This document shows positions 8,581-16,432 of a stretch of 64,000 nt of DNA, piece after piece. Both the position numbers and the translations under genes were made by a program. Under the pieces are notes generated by a model that saw only the letters and a program-made list of their open reading frames with translations, had not been told where the DNA came from and ran no database searches. The stretch's first letter is position 1, and every line of letters begins with the position of its first letter. The stretch comes from Sphingomonas sp. Root241 (GTDB lineage: Bacteria > Pseudomonadota > Alphaproteobacteria > Sphingomonadales > Sphingomonadaceae), in contig NZ_LMIV01000001.1 in assembly GCF_001428865.1 (NCBI RefSeq), forward strand, positions 1,921,997 through 1,985,996, in the 5' to 3' direction.

Positions 8581-8584
8581 ACAC

Positions 8585-9949
8585 ATGGTTTCGATTACGG
8601 ATCTGGGCGCAATCGGCGACGGCGACGCAAGTCACGCCGCCGCCAACCGACAGGCAATTCAAACAGCGCTCGATAACGCGTCGATTGTCGAGGTGCCGGC
8701 CGGCACCTATGTGATCGACGCGACGCTCAACGTACCCGCGAATGTCACCATCGCGGGCGAGGGATATACCGCGTCGTGCATCAAGCTTTCGAACGCGGCA
8801 CCCGACGGGACCGACATTCTCCACCTGGACCAGTGGGTAACTCTTCGCGACCTCTGGATCTCGGGCAATTGGGATGGGTCGATGACGGGGCAATCGGGCG
8901 TGGGTATCCACGCGCGCAATCCCAGTGGCTCGATGCACGGCCTCACTTTCACCAACCTGCAGGTCGATCGCTGCAAGAGCAACGGTTTCTACGTCTACGA
9001 AGCAGCCTATATGCGCTGGAACAACGTGCTCGCGAACACTTTCGGGCTGAACGGGTGCGTGCTCGAAGGCGCATCGCCGGGGAGCTTCACGAGCAGCGAG
9101 ATCGGCGGGCGGTCGCGCTTCTCCGATTGCCCCAACGGCTATGCGTTGCGGCTGAAGAACTGCCACAGCAGCCGCTTCTCGATCATCTCCGAGCATAGCA
9201 AGGGCATCGCTTTCGAAGGCGAGAATCGCGCCCTGACTTTCGACAGCTGCTATTTCGAGAGCGACAGCGAGGCGGTCATCCCGCACGTCTTCAACGTGCT
9301 CAGCGGCGGCATGATCGGACTCACGATCAGCAACAGCTTCTTCGGCATGATCGTGAGCGAGACGGTCGTCCAGGACGATCCGAACTTTCTCGCATGCGTG
9401 CTGCTGAACAACTTCAACGCGTCGACCAAGCGCTATCTCGGATCGCTTGGTGGCAACCGCTGGACAGTGATCGAAGGTGGCCTGGTGCGTCGCGGCACGC
9501 AGGCCGTACTGGCTACCCATCAGCAGACCGTTTCCAACACCGGCTCGGGCGAATCGCAGCTCTGGTCCTTTGCGATCCCGGCCGATACGCTCACCACCGA
9601 CGGACAGCAGTTGCGGCTCCGGATCTGGGGCAAGACCAACGACAATGCGAACGGCAAGAACCTTCGGCTCTACCTCGGCAACACCGTCGTGTTCGAGAGC
9701 GGCCCGGTTGCCGCCGACAATCGCGACTGGGCGATCGATCTCACTCTCTTGCGCGATTCCGCCACCACGGCACGGACAGTGGCCGAGGGCGTGTACAACG
9801 CCGCACCCGTGGTGAATTGCGCGACAATCTCGGCCGGTTTCGGAGCGAGCCTGGAACTCAAGGCGACCGGACAGGGCGGCGCCACGGGCGACCTCCTTCT
9901 CCAGGGAGCCTCGCTCAAGCTGGTCGGACGCGAACTTCAAGCGTTCTGA
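8585..9949 (+). CDS. pectate-lyase-superfamily beta-helix protein, phage tailspike-like
   Basis: The start MVSITDLGAIGDG has AGGAG six bases upstream. Residues ~1-45 (DLGAIGDGDASHAAANRQAIQTALDNA) are the classic opening of the Pectate_lyase_3 / GH28-like right-handed beta-helix. The coil continues to about 320 with repeats such as FTNLQVDRCKSNGFYVY and LTFDSCYFES. The last ~130 residues (SNTGSGESQLWSFAIPADTL, LRLYLGNTVVF) resemble beta-sandwich modules of phage tail fibres. There is no signal peptide. I infer a phage-derived or tailspike-like surface polysaccharide depolymerase or binder; catalytic residues are not identifiable by eye. Confidence 0.75.
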   Translation: MVSITDLGAIGDGDASHAAANRQAIQTALDNASIVEVPAGTYVIDATLNVPANVTIAGEGYTASCIKLSNAAPDGTDILHLDQWVTLRDLWISGNWDGSMTGQSGVGIHARNPSGSMHGLTFTNLQVDRCKSNGFYVYEAAYMRWNNVLANTFGLNGCVLEGASPGSFTSSEIGGRSRFSDCPNGYALRLKNCHSSRFSIISEHSKGIAFEGENRALTFDSCYFESDSEAVIPHVFNVLSGGMIGLTISNSFFGMIVSETVVQDDPNFLACVLLNNFNASTKRYLGSLGGNRWTVIEGGLVRRGTQAVLATHQQTVSNTGSGESQLWSFAIPADTLTTDGQQLRLRIWGKTNDNANGKNLRLYLGNTVVFESGPVAADNRDWAIDLTLLRDSATTARTVAEGVYNAAPVVNCATISAGFGASLELKATGQGGATGDLLLQGASLKLVGRELQAF

Positions 9950-9959
9950 TCCTTCAAGG

Positions 9960-9985
9960 GCGGGGCCGGAATCATCCGGCCCCGC
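9960..9985 (+). terminator. GC-rich hairpin after the beta-helix gene
   Basis: A perfect 11-bp stem GCGGGGCCGGA / TCCGGCCCCGC with an ATCA loop starts 10 bases after the stop codon. It has no clear T tract. Its position and perfection favour a terminator for the beta-helix transcript. Confidence 0.6.
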
Positions 9986-10031
9986 TTCGGAATGCTGGAC
10001 AGCGCGACGCCGGCCTGGCTATCGGCACCGC

Positions 10032-10232
10032 ATGCCTGTCACCGCCACGATCATGAATTCCACCACCGGCCAGCCGATCCAGAAGCTGACCTTCGGCCGC
10101 ATGCCCAAGCCCTGGGCCTCGTTCACGCTGGAGAGCGGCGAACTCGTCACCGCCGATCGCGTCGATATCGGCAAGCCCGCACCGGGCAAGGTCGTGGTGC
10201 CGGTGTCGGTGTGGGTGACGCCGAAGAAGTAA
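10032..10232 (+). CDS. small conserved-looking hypothetical protein
   Basis: I do not recognise the family. The 66-residue protein begins MPVTATIMNSTTGQPIQKLTFGRMP and ends VVVPVSVWVTPKK. Codon choice is strongly of the local type (third positions almost all G or C), which supports a real gene. It has no signal peptide or membrane segment and is predicted to be beta-rich. No clear ribosome binding site precedes the ATG. The palindromic pair at 10250-10359 follows directly. Confidence 0.6.
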   Translation: MPVTATIMNSTTGQPIQKLTFGRMPKPWASFTLESGELVTADRVDIGKPAPGKVVVPVSVWVTPKK

Positions 10233-10249
10233 CGGACACGCCCCCTCCA

Positions 10250-10359
10250 CGTCATCCCCGCGAAAGCGGGGACCCATCTCGTGTCCGCGCCGCCCATGCA
10301 ACAGCCGTTGTGCGCGTTGCGCGCGCCGGAGATGGGTCCCCGCTTTCGCGGGGATGACG
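10250..10359. repeat. paired inverted palindromes (BIME-like), copy 2
   Basis: Perfect 31-base inverted arms, 10250-10280 and 10329-10359, with a 48-base centre. The arm core is CCCCGCGAAAGCGGGG, the same GAAA-capped hairpin as at 6885. It occupies the gap between the 66-residue gene and the ybhL leader. The 374 bases from 10233 to 10606 hold only this repeat and the leader RNA. Confidence 0.9.
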
Positions 10360-10446
10360 AAGGCAGTTTTCGTCGTCACCCGATTGTAACGAAACATTGC
10401 TGACACCCGCAGCGCATTGAATCCCGCATCCCGCCTCCCTAGATTC

Positions 10447-10533
10447 AAACCTGCGGGACCGGGCCCCTCTGGCGGCGGCTTCACCTGAAGCCCCGTGATG
10501 TCGGACCGCATCGAGCTAGCTCGGTGCAGGTTT
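10447..10533 (+). promoter_or_regulatory. structured 5' leader RNA of the ydcH-ybhL operon, candidate ybhL motif
   Basis: AAACCTGC (10447-10454) pairs with GCAGGTTT (10526-10533) as a closing stem. Inside are the hairpin GGCTTC-ACCT-GAAGCC (10477-10492), and a 12-base palindrome CGAGCTAGCTCG (10512-10523). The ybhL RNA motif is a known structured element found in 5' leaders of ybhL genes of Alphaproteobacteria. Position and downstream gene fit, but I cannot test the consensus here. The element precedes the small DUF465-like gene, which is followed by ybhL. Confidence 0.6.
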
Positions 10534-10606
10534 TGGCGGCTATCCGTCACCACCCCTCACCGGGAAACCGGCTCGATCGATGTAACTGTCGATTGGAGTG
10601 GCACGC

Positions 10607-10822
10607 GTGAGTAACCTTATCGAGCGGCTGATCGCCGCACACCGCATCCTCAACCGCGAGATCCGCCGCGAGCTCGCTCGCCGGCTTCCCGATCCCTTGC
10701 GCCTAAGCCGGCTCAAGAAGGAGCGGCTCGCGATCAAGGACCGGCTGTTCCGTCATTTCCCCGATGCGGCCGAGATGCGCCGCGTCGCGCGCGGCGCCAT
10801 CGCCCGCGCCCGCCACGCCTAG
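10607..10822 (+). CDS. YdcH-like DUF465 family small protein
   Basis: A 71-residue basic, helical protein with LKKERLAIKDRLFR near the middle, the (L)KKx(K/R)LxLKD signature of DUF465/YdcH proteins. These are short coiled-coil proteins of unknown role. I prefer the GTG at 10607 because GGAG lies eight bases upstream (10595-10598); an in-frame GTG at 10598 is the alternative. It precedes ybhL by 12 bases, and its stop codon overlaps that gene's AGGAG, so the two are probably cotranscribed and coupled. Confidence 0.75.
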   Translation: MSNLIERLIAAHRILNREIRRELARRLPDPLRLSRLKKERLAIKDRLFRHFPDAAEMRRVARGAIARARHA

Positions 10823-10834
10823 GAGAAACCACCA

Positions 10835-11548
10835 GTGGACAATCTTTCCGCCTTCAACCGCAGCGCCGCCAGTGCCGCGCAGGTCCGCTACGATGAGGGC
10901 CTGCGCCGGCACATGCTCGGCATCTATCGCAACATGGGGATCGGCCTCGCCATCACCGGCGTGATCGCGCTGCTCGTGGCGAGCTCGCCGCCGCTCGTGG
11001 CCTTGATCTTCGGCACGCCACTGAAGTGGGTGGCGATGCTGGCCCCGCTCGCCTTCATCTTCTTCTTCACCTTCCGGGTGGAGCGGATGACCACCGCCGG
11101 CGCGCGCACGGCCTTCTTCGCCTTCGCCGGCGTGATGGGCGTGTCGATGGCGAGCATCTTCCTCGTCTTCACCGGCACCAGCATCGCGATGGCGTTCTTC
11201 ACCGCTTCGGCGATGTTCGCCGGCCTCAGCCTGTGGGGTTACACCACCAACCGCGACCTCACCGGCATGGGGACCTTCCTCTTCGTCGGGCTGATCGCCG
11301 TGATCGGCGCGAGCCTCGTCAATCTGTTCCTCGGCTCGAGCCTGTTGCAGATGGCGCTCTCGGTGGTCGGCGTCGTCGTCTTCGCGGGCCTCACCGCCTG
11401 GGACACGCAGCGCCTGAAGAGCGAGTACATCGTCTACGGCAACAGCCAGGCCGCCGAGAAGCTCGCAGTGATGGGCGCGCTGTCGCTCTATCTGAACCTC
11501 ATCAACATGTTCCAGCTGCTGCTGGGGCTGATGGGCGAGCGGGAGTAA
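10835..11548 (+). CDS. ybhL: Bax inhibitor-1 / YccA family membrane protein (YbhL-like)
   Basis: A 237-residue inner-membrane protein with seven hydrophobic segments. It belongs to the BI-1/LFG family, whose structurally studied members are pH-sensitive calcium leak channels. Family signs are the N-terminal YDEGLRRHMLGIYRNMGIGLAITG and the late DTQRLKSEY motif, with the conserved Asp of the transmembrane seventh-helix region. The start is GTG with AGGAG nine bases upstream, overlapping the previous stop codon. The upstream structured leader suggests post-transcriptional control. The zinc-finger gene follows after 3 bases. Confidence 0.9.
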   Translation: MDNLSAFNRSAASAAQVRYDEGLRRHMLGIYRNMGIGLAITGVIALLVASSPPLVALIFGTPLKWVAMLAPLAFIFFFTFRVERMTTAGARTAFFAFAGVMGVSMASIFLVFTGTSIAMAFFTASAMFAGLSLWGYTTNRDLTGMGTFLFVGLIAVIGASLVNLFLGSSLLQMALSVVGVVVFAGLTAWDTQRLKSEYIVYGNSQAAEKLAVMGALSLYLNLINMFQLLLGLMGERE

Positions 11549-11551
11549 CGC

Positions 11552-11851
11552 ATGACCGGCACTTTCGCCTGCCCCGTCGACGGCACCAAATTGGTGCCGA
11601 TGGAGCGCTCGGGCATCGAGATCGATCATTGCCCAAGCTGCCGCGGCGTCTGGCTCGATCGCGGCGAGCTCGACAAGATCATCGAGCGCAGCGCCGCGTC
11701 GGCGCCGGTGCTGCCCCAGCAGTCGCAGCCCGCACCGCAGTCCGTCCCCTGGTCGGACGAGCGTCCGCGCTACGACGATCGCCAGCGCCACCATGGCGGC
11801 CATTATCCGCACAAGAAGCGCAAATCCTTTCTCGAAGAGCTGTTCGACTAA
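11552..11851 (+). CDS. TFIIB-type zinc-ribbon protein
   Basis: A 99-residue protein with an N-terminal zinc ribbon, FACPVDGTKLVPM ... IDHCPSCRGVWLDRGEL: Cys7, Cys28 and Cys31 are visible, and the Asp/His positions complete the zf-TFIIB family pattern. The tail is rich in Pro, Gln, His and Lys and ends KKRKSFLEELFD. The function of this family is unknown. It lies 3 bases after ybhL and ends the operon before a strong terminator. Confidence 0.8.
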   Translation: MTGTFACPVDGTKLVPMERSGIEIDHCPSCRGVWLDRGELDKIIERSAASAPVLPQQSQPAPQSVPWSDERPRYDDRQRHHGGHYPHKKRKSFLEELFD

Positions 11852-11882
11852 GTCCCCCTTCCCCCGAACAGCCTTCAACCTT

Positions 11883-11919
11883 CGCCCGTCGCCGATCCGT
11901 CGGCGGCGGGCGTTTCTTT
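11883..11919 (+). terminator. intrinsic terminator of the ybhL operon
   Basis: A 13-bp stem (11883-11895 with 11900-11912, one G-U pair) with a TCCG loop, followed by TTTCTTT. This is the clearest factor-independent terminator on the plus strand in the window. Confidence 0.85.
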
Positions 11920-11969
11920 GCCCGGCCGCCGCCGCTATCGTCATTCTCCAACGATCGGGAGAGTGAGCA

Positions 11970-13313
11970 ATGGTCACGCGCAGAACAATGCTCGGCGCCG
12001 CCGCGGCACTTACGACGACCATTATTCTCCCGGTCCGCGCCGCCCCCGCCCCGGCTTTCGTCCGGCGGGAAGGCACGCGGCTGATGCTCGGGGGCAAGCC
12101 GTATCGCTTCGCCGGCGCAAACCTCTGGTACGCCGCCTGGCTCGGCGCCGACGCTCCCTATGGCAACCGCGAGCGGCTGAAGCGCGAGCTCGACACGCTC
12201 GCCGCCACCGGCGTCACCAACCTGCGCATCGCCGCCTCGGCCGAGGATTCGCCGCTCAGGAACTCGGTCAAGCCGGCCTTTCACGGCGCGGCACCCGATT
12301 CCGCCGATCCGGCGCTGCTCGGCGGGCTCGATTTCTGCCTTGCCGAGATGGGCAAGCGCGGCATGAAGGCAGTGCTCTATCTGACCAATTTCTGGGAATG
12401 GTCGGGCGGGATGATGACCTATCTCTATTACGTCACCGGCAAGTATATGGACGTCAACGATCCGGCGCATCCCTGGCCGGCCTTTCCCAACGCCGTCGCC
12501 CGATTCTACGCGAACCCGAGGGCCGTTGCGCACAACCACGCCTGGGTCCGCCGTATCGTCGGCCGCACCAACACTGTCACCGGCACCGCCTATCGCGACG
12601 ATCCGACGATCATGGCGTGGCAGCTCGCCAACGAACCGCGCCCCGGCGGCGACCTCGCCACCGCGACGCCTTTGCTCGCTGCCTACAATGCGTGGATCCA
12701 GGGCAGCGCCAGGCTGATCAAGTCGATCGATCGCAATCACCTCGTCTCGACCGGCAGCGAAGGCCTGAAGGGCAGCGTCGAGAGCGCCGACATCTTCCGC
12801 AAGGCGCATGATGTCCCCGAGATCGACTATCTCACCACGCATATCTGGCCGCTCAACTGGAGCTGGGTCGACGCGAAGGACATATCCGGCACGCATGCCG
12901 CCGCCACGGCCAAGGTCGCCGAATATCTCCGGCAACATCAGGCGCTGGCGAAGGAACTGGGCAAGCCGCTGGTGATCGAGGAATTCGGCTATCCGCGCGA
13001 CGGCGGCGGCTATGATCCGGAAGCAAGCACGCACTTCAAGGACCTGTATTACCAGCAAATCTACGACGCTGTACTCAACAGCGCGCGCACCGGCGGCCCG
13101 ATCGCCGGCTCGAACTTCTGGGCATGGAACGGCGCCGGCCGCGCGCTCCATGGCGACCACCGTTTCCGCTCGGGCGACACTGCCTGGCTCGGCGACCCCC
13201 CGCACGAACCGCAGGGCTGGTATGGCGTGTTCGATTCCGATGCGACCACCCTCGCGGTGATCGCGGCGCACGCAAGGGCGCTGGCGAGCGCGGGAGAGCC
13301 GATCGCCGCCTGA
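11970..13313 (+). CDS. exported GH5 endo-beta-mannanase-like glycoside hydrolase
   Basis: The N-terminus MVTRRTMLGAAAAL...VRA looks like a Tat or lipoprotein-free Sec signal peptide (twin Arg at 4-5), cleaved near residue 24. The mature part is a GH5 TIM barrel. Acid/base Glu222 is in WQLANEPR, nucleophile Glu338 is in LVIEEFG, and NLRIAAS, HIWPLNW and FWAWNG line the cleft. These motifs fit the GH5_7 mannan endo-1,4-beta-mannosidases, which cut mannan backbones. At 447 residues it is a single-domain enzyme. GAGAG at 11959-11963 precedes the ATG by six bases. Confidence 0.85.
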   Translation: MVTRRTMLGAAAALTTTIILPVRAAPAPAFVRREGTRLMLGGKPYRFAGANLWYAAWLGADAPYGNRERLKRELDTLAATGVTNLRIAASAEDSPLRNSVKPAFHGAAPDSADPALLGGLDFCLAEMGKRGMKAVLYLTNFWEWSGGMMTYLYYVTGKYMDVNDPAHPWPAFPNAVARFYANPRAVAHNHAWVRRIVGRTNTVTGTAYRDDPTIMAWQLANEPRPGGDLATATPLLAAYNAWIQGSARLIKSIDRNHLVSTGSEGLKGSVESADIFRKAHDVPEIDYLTTHIWPLNWSWVDAKDISGTHAAATAKVAEYLRQHQALAKELGKPLVIEEFGYPRDGGGYDPEASTHFKDLYYQQIYDAVLNSARTGGPIAGSNFWAWNGAGRALHGDHRFRSGDTAWLGDPPHEPQGWYGVFDSDATTLAVIAAHARALASAGEPIAA

Positions 13314-13323
13314 TCGCGACAAC

Positions 13324-13422
13324 CGTCACCCCGGCCTTGTGCCGGGGTCCACCAGGAGGCAAGCGAACCGGTTGAGACGAGAACGGCTCGGGTGCGGAGC
13401 AGTGGACCCCGCCGGGGTGACG
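13324..13422. repeat. paired inverted palindromes (BIME-like), copy 3, one arm shortened
   Basis: The left arm (13324-13352) has the core CCCCGGCCTTGTGCCGGGG. The right arm (13402-13422) is its inverse but lacks about eight bases of the loop region (GGACCCCGCCGGGG). It shares the GTCACC outer end with the other copies. It lies between the mannanase and cobA. Confidence 0.8.
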
Positions 13423-13498
13423 AGAACAAAGTTCACCTTCCGCCCCCCCAAACCATCCTCCGTTGCCCCCCGCCCCGCAGAAGCCCATCTCCCGCCTC

Positions 13499-14284
13499 AT
13501 GGCATCTCTGCTCGATCCTTCCGCGCGTGGGCGCGTCATTCTCGTCGGCGCCGGTCCGGGCGATCCCGGGCTGCTCACCGTGCGCGCCGTCGAGGCGCTG
13601 CGCGAGGCCGACGTGCTCGTCCATGACGGCCTCGTCGATCCGCGGGTCCTCGATCTCGCCCCGCGCGCGCACCGCATCTCGGTCGCCAAGCAGCGGGCGC
13701 GCCACACGCTGTCGCAGGAAGCGATCAACGCCCTTATCATCGCGCATGTGAAGACCGGCGCGATCGTCGTGCGGCTGAAGGGCGGCGACCCCTTCATCTT
13801 CGGCCGCGGCGGCGAGGAAGTCGAAGCCGTGCGCGCGGCCGGGCTCCCCGTCGAAGTCATTCCCGGCATCTCCGCCGCTCTGGGCGCCGCTGCCGAGGCG
13901 ATGCTTCCGCTCACCCATCGCGACTGGTCGAGCGCGGTCAGCTTCGTCGCCGGCCAGTGCAAGGGCCTCAGCGAACAGGATTGGTCGGGCCTCGCCGGCA
14001 AGGGACGCACGCTCGTCATCTACATGGGTGTCGCGACCTGCCCCGATATCGCCGATAAATTGATGGCGGACGGCGTCGCTCCCGACATGCCCGTCGCAGT
14101 GCTCGAGCGCGGCACGCTCGAAGGCAGCCGTGCGCTGCGCACCCTGCTCGCCGATCTCGGTCCTATGGTCGCGCGCGAAAAGGTCCGCAGCCCGGCGATC
14201 ATCGTCGTCGGCGAAGTCGTGATGCTCGCCGATGCGGAGGACAAGCTCGCCGCATGGGCCCAGGCTGCGGAGGCACTCGCATGA
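13499..14284 (+). CDS. cobA: uroporphyrinogen-III C-methyltransferase
   Basis: A SAM-dependent methyltransferase that converts uroporphyrinogen III to precorrin-2, the first committed step to siroheme, the cofactor of the sulfite reductase encoded downstream. Signatures are VGAGPGDPGLLT (17-28), the LVHDGLV loop, and RLKGGDPFIFGRGGEE (92-107). At 261 residues it is the stand-alone methyltransferase, without the CysG dehydrogenase/ferrochelatase half. I chose the ATG at 13499 over an upstream TTG because the family starts there. Its stop overlaps the next start (ATGA). Confidence 0.93.
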   Translation: MASLLDPSARGRVILVGAGPGDPGLLTVRAVEALREADVLVHDGLVDPRVLDLAPRAHRISVAKQRARHTLSQEAINALIIAHVKTGAIVVRLKGGDPFIFGRGGEEVEAVRAAGLPVEVIPGISAALGAAAEAMLPLTHRDWSSAVSFVAGQCKGLSEQDWSGLAGKGRTLVIYMGVATCPDIADKLMADGVAPDMPVAVLERGTLEGSRALRTLLADLGPMVAREKVRSPAIIVVGEVVMLADAEDKLAAWAQAAEALA

Positions 14285-14577
14285 AGATCCTGACCGGCAA
14301 CGATCTGCGCACCGGCGCGGTCATCTGGTGGACCGGCGAGGGCTGGTCGCTCCACATCGAGGATGCTTCCGACGTCGGCGATCGCGGCGAGGCAATCCTG
14401 ACCGAGGAAACCGGCGCGCGCCGCGTGAACGGCGGGCTCGTCATCGACGGCACCATGACGCCCGAGGGGCCCCGCCCCGCGCACATCAAGGACCGCATCC
14501 GCGCGCTCGGCCCCACTGTCCGCCCCGACCTCACGCTCAAACCCGCCGACCCGAACGCCGGCAGCTGGGTGATATGA
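14281..14577 (+). CDS. DUF2849 family protein of the sulfite reductase operon
   Basis: A 98-residue protein beginning MKILTGNDLRTGAVIWWTGEGW. DUF2849 proteins are found almost only between cobA/cysG and cysI in alphaproteobacteria, and have no biochemical assignment. It starts within the cobA stop (ATGA overlap), so translation is coupled. The context implies a role in sulfite reductase maturation or siroheme handling; that is inference from gene order. Confidence 0.85.
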   Translation: MKILTGNDLRTGAVIWWTGEGWSLHIEDASDVGDRGEAILTEETGARRVNGGLVIDGTMTPEGPRPAHIKDRIRALGPTVRPDLTLKPADPNAGSWVI

Positions 14578-14591
14578 CTCCCGCCCCCTCC

Positions 14592-14682
14592 CCGTTCGCG
14601 CTGAGCTTGTCGAAGCGCCGTCCTTCTTCTCGCACCGAAGCCGAAGTGGAAAACAGCCCTTCGACAAGCTCAGGGCGAACGG
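14592..14682. repeat. inverted repeat of the GAGCTTGTCGAAG family, copy 1
   Basis: CCGTTCGCGCTGAGCTTGTC at the left and its near-perfect inverse (CTTCGACAAGCTCAGGGCG...) at 14657-14682 enclose about 40 bases. This is a second repeat family, distinct from the GTCAYCCC type. It sits inside the sulfate operon between DUF2849 and cysI. A second copy is at 36031-36117. Confidence 0.85.
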
Positions 14683-14698
14683 TTGTGGAAATTCGCTG

Positions 14699-16333
14699 AT
14701 GTACCGCTACGACAAATACGACCAGGCCATCGTCGACGCCCGCGTCGAGGAATTTCGCGATCAGGTCGCCCGCCGCATCGCCGGCGCGATGAACGACGAT
14801 CAGTTCAAGCCGCTCCGGCTCAAGAACGGCCTCTATCTCCAGCTCCACGCGTACATGCTGCGCGTCGCCATTCCCTATGGCACGCTCGACGGCCGCCAGA
14901 TGCGCATGCTCGGCCATATCGCGCGCAAATACGATCGCGGCTATGGCCACATCACCACGCGCCAGAACATCCAGTATAACTGGATCAAGCTCGAGGAAGC
15001 GCCCGACATCCTCGCCGATCTCGCCACGGTCGAGATGCACGCGATCCAGACCAGCGGCGAGAGCATCCGCAACCTCTCGGCCGATCAATATGCCGGTGCC
15101 GCCGCCGACGAGATCTGCGATCCCCGCCCCTGGGCCGAATTGCTCCGCCAGGCGACGACCTTCCATCCCGAGTTCAGCTATTTGCCGCGCAAGTTCAAGA
15201 TCGCGGTGATCGCCTCGGAAGAGGATCGCGCGGCCTTGCGCTGGCACGATTTCGCGCTGCGCATCGTGCTTGACGAAGCTGGCGAGCAGGGCTTCGAAGT
15301 CTATGCCGGCGGCGGCATGGGCCGCACGCCGATCATCGCCTACAAGATCCGCGAGTTCCTGCCCGCGACGCAGATCTTCTCCTATCTCCAAGCGGTGCTG
15401 CGCGTCTGGAACACGCATGCGCGGCGCGACAACATCCACAAGCAGCGGATGAAGATCCTCGTCCACGAGCTCGGCGAGGAGGAATTCCGCCGTCAGGTCG
15501 AGGAGGAATTCCAGCATTTCCTCACGCTCGGCACCGATTTCCCGCAGGCCGAGTATGACCGGATCGCCGCCTATTTCGCGCCGCCGCCGTTCGAGACCGG
15601 GCTCAGCGAAGAGATCGACCGCAGCGATCCCGAATTCGCGCTCTGGGTCGATCGCCAGACCGTCCGCCACAAGGCGCCGGGCTATGCGATCGTCAACATC
15701 AGCCTCAAGCCGATCGCCGGCATTCCCGGCGACATCTCGGCGGACCAGATGGACGTCGTCGCCGATCTCGCCGAGCGCTACAGCTTCGACGAACTGCGCG
15801 CCACGCATGCGCAGAATCTCGTGCTGCCTTATGTCCGCAAGCAGGACCTCCATGCCGTGTGGCAGGCGCTCGACGCCGCGGGGCTGGCCGACGTCAATCT
15901 CGATCTCGTCACCGATCTGATCGCCTGCCCGGGGCTCGATTATTGCAGCCTGGCCAATGCCCGCTCGATCCCGGTCGCGCAGAAGATCGCCGCACGCTTC
16001 GCCGATCTCGACCGCCAGCGCGATCTCGGCGAGCTCAAGATCAAGATCAGCGGCTGCATCAACGCCTGCGGCCACCACCATGCCGGCCATATCGGCATCC
16101 TCGGCGTCGACCGTAAGGGTACCGAAAATTACCAGCTGCTGCTCGGCGGCTCGGGCGCGGAAGACACTTCGCAGGCCAAGATCACCGGCCCCGGCTTCGA
16201 CGAGGACGGCGTGGTCGACGCCGTGGAGAAGGCCACCAACGTCTATCTGCGCGAGCGCCAGCCCGGCGAGCGCTTCCTCGACACCTATCGCCGGATCGGC
16301 ATGGATCCGTTCAAGGAGGCGATCTATGGGTAA
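14699..16333 (+). CDS. cysI: sulfite reductase (nitrite/sulfite reductase hemoprotein)
   Basis: Reduces sulfite to sulfide with six electrons, using siroheme coupled to a [4Fe-4S] cluster. The four cluster ligands are visible: Cys410 and Cys416 in ACPGLDYC, Cys453 and Cys457 in SGCINACGHH. RGYGHITTRQNIQYNW near residue 80 is the conserved siroheme/substrate-binding block. It has 544 residues and two ferredoxin-like repeat halves. No CysJ-type flavoprotein gene is adjacent, so ferredoxin or another reductase may donate electrons. A palindromic repeat lies on each side of the gene within the operon. Confidence 0.93.
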   Translation: MYRYDKYDQAIVDARVEEFRDQVARRIAGAMNDDQFKPLRLKNGLYLQLHAYMLRVAIPYGTLDGRQMRMLGHIARKYDRGYGHITTRQNIQYNWIKLEEAPDILADLATVEMHAIQTSGESIRNLSADQYAGAAADEICDPRPWAELLRQATTFHPEFSYLPRKFKIAVIASEEDRAALRWHDFALRIVLDEAGEQGFEVYAGGGMGRTPIIAYKIREFLPATQIFSYLQAVLRVWNTHARRDNIHKQRMKILVHELGEEEFRRQVEEEFQHFLTLGTDFPQAEYDRIAAYFAPPPFETGLSEEIDRSDPEFALWVDRQTVRHKAPGYAIVNISLKPIAGIPGDISADQMDVVADLAERYSFDELRATHAQNLVLPYVRKQDLHAVWQALDAAGLADVNLDLVTDLIACPGLDYCSLANARSIPVAQKIAARFADLDRQRDLGELKIKISGCINACGHHHAGHIGILGVDRKGTENYQLLLGGSGAEDTSQAKITGPGFDEDGVVDAVEKATNVYLRERQPGERFLDTYRRIGMDPFKEAIYG

Positions 16334-16338
16334 TCAGA

Positions 16339-16422
16339 CCGTCATCCCGGCGGAAGCCGGGACCTCGTGCGGCTCTTGCCCCGCGCCTTCGCCTGAGATC
16401 CCGGCCTTCGCCGGGATGACGG
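16339..16422. repeat. paired inverted palindromes (BIME-like), copy 4
   Basis: Inverted arms 16339-16366 and 16395-16422 have cores CCCGGCGGAAGCCGGG and CCCGGCCTTCGCCGGG. The repeat begins six bases after the cysI stop. Its outer edge ends in GG that forms part of GGAG (16421-16424), the apparent ribosome binding site of the next gene. Confidence 0.85.
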
Positions 16423-16432
16423 AGCATTTTGC

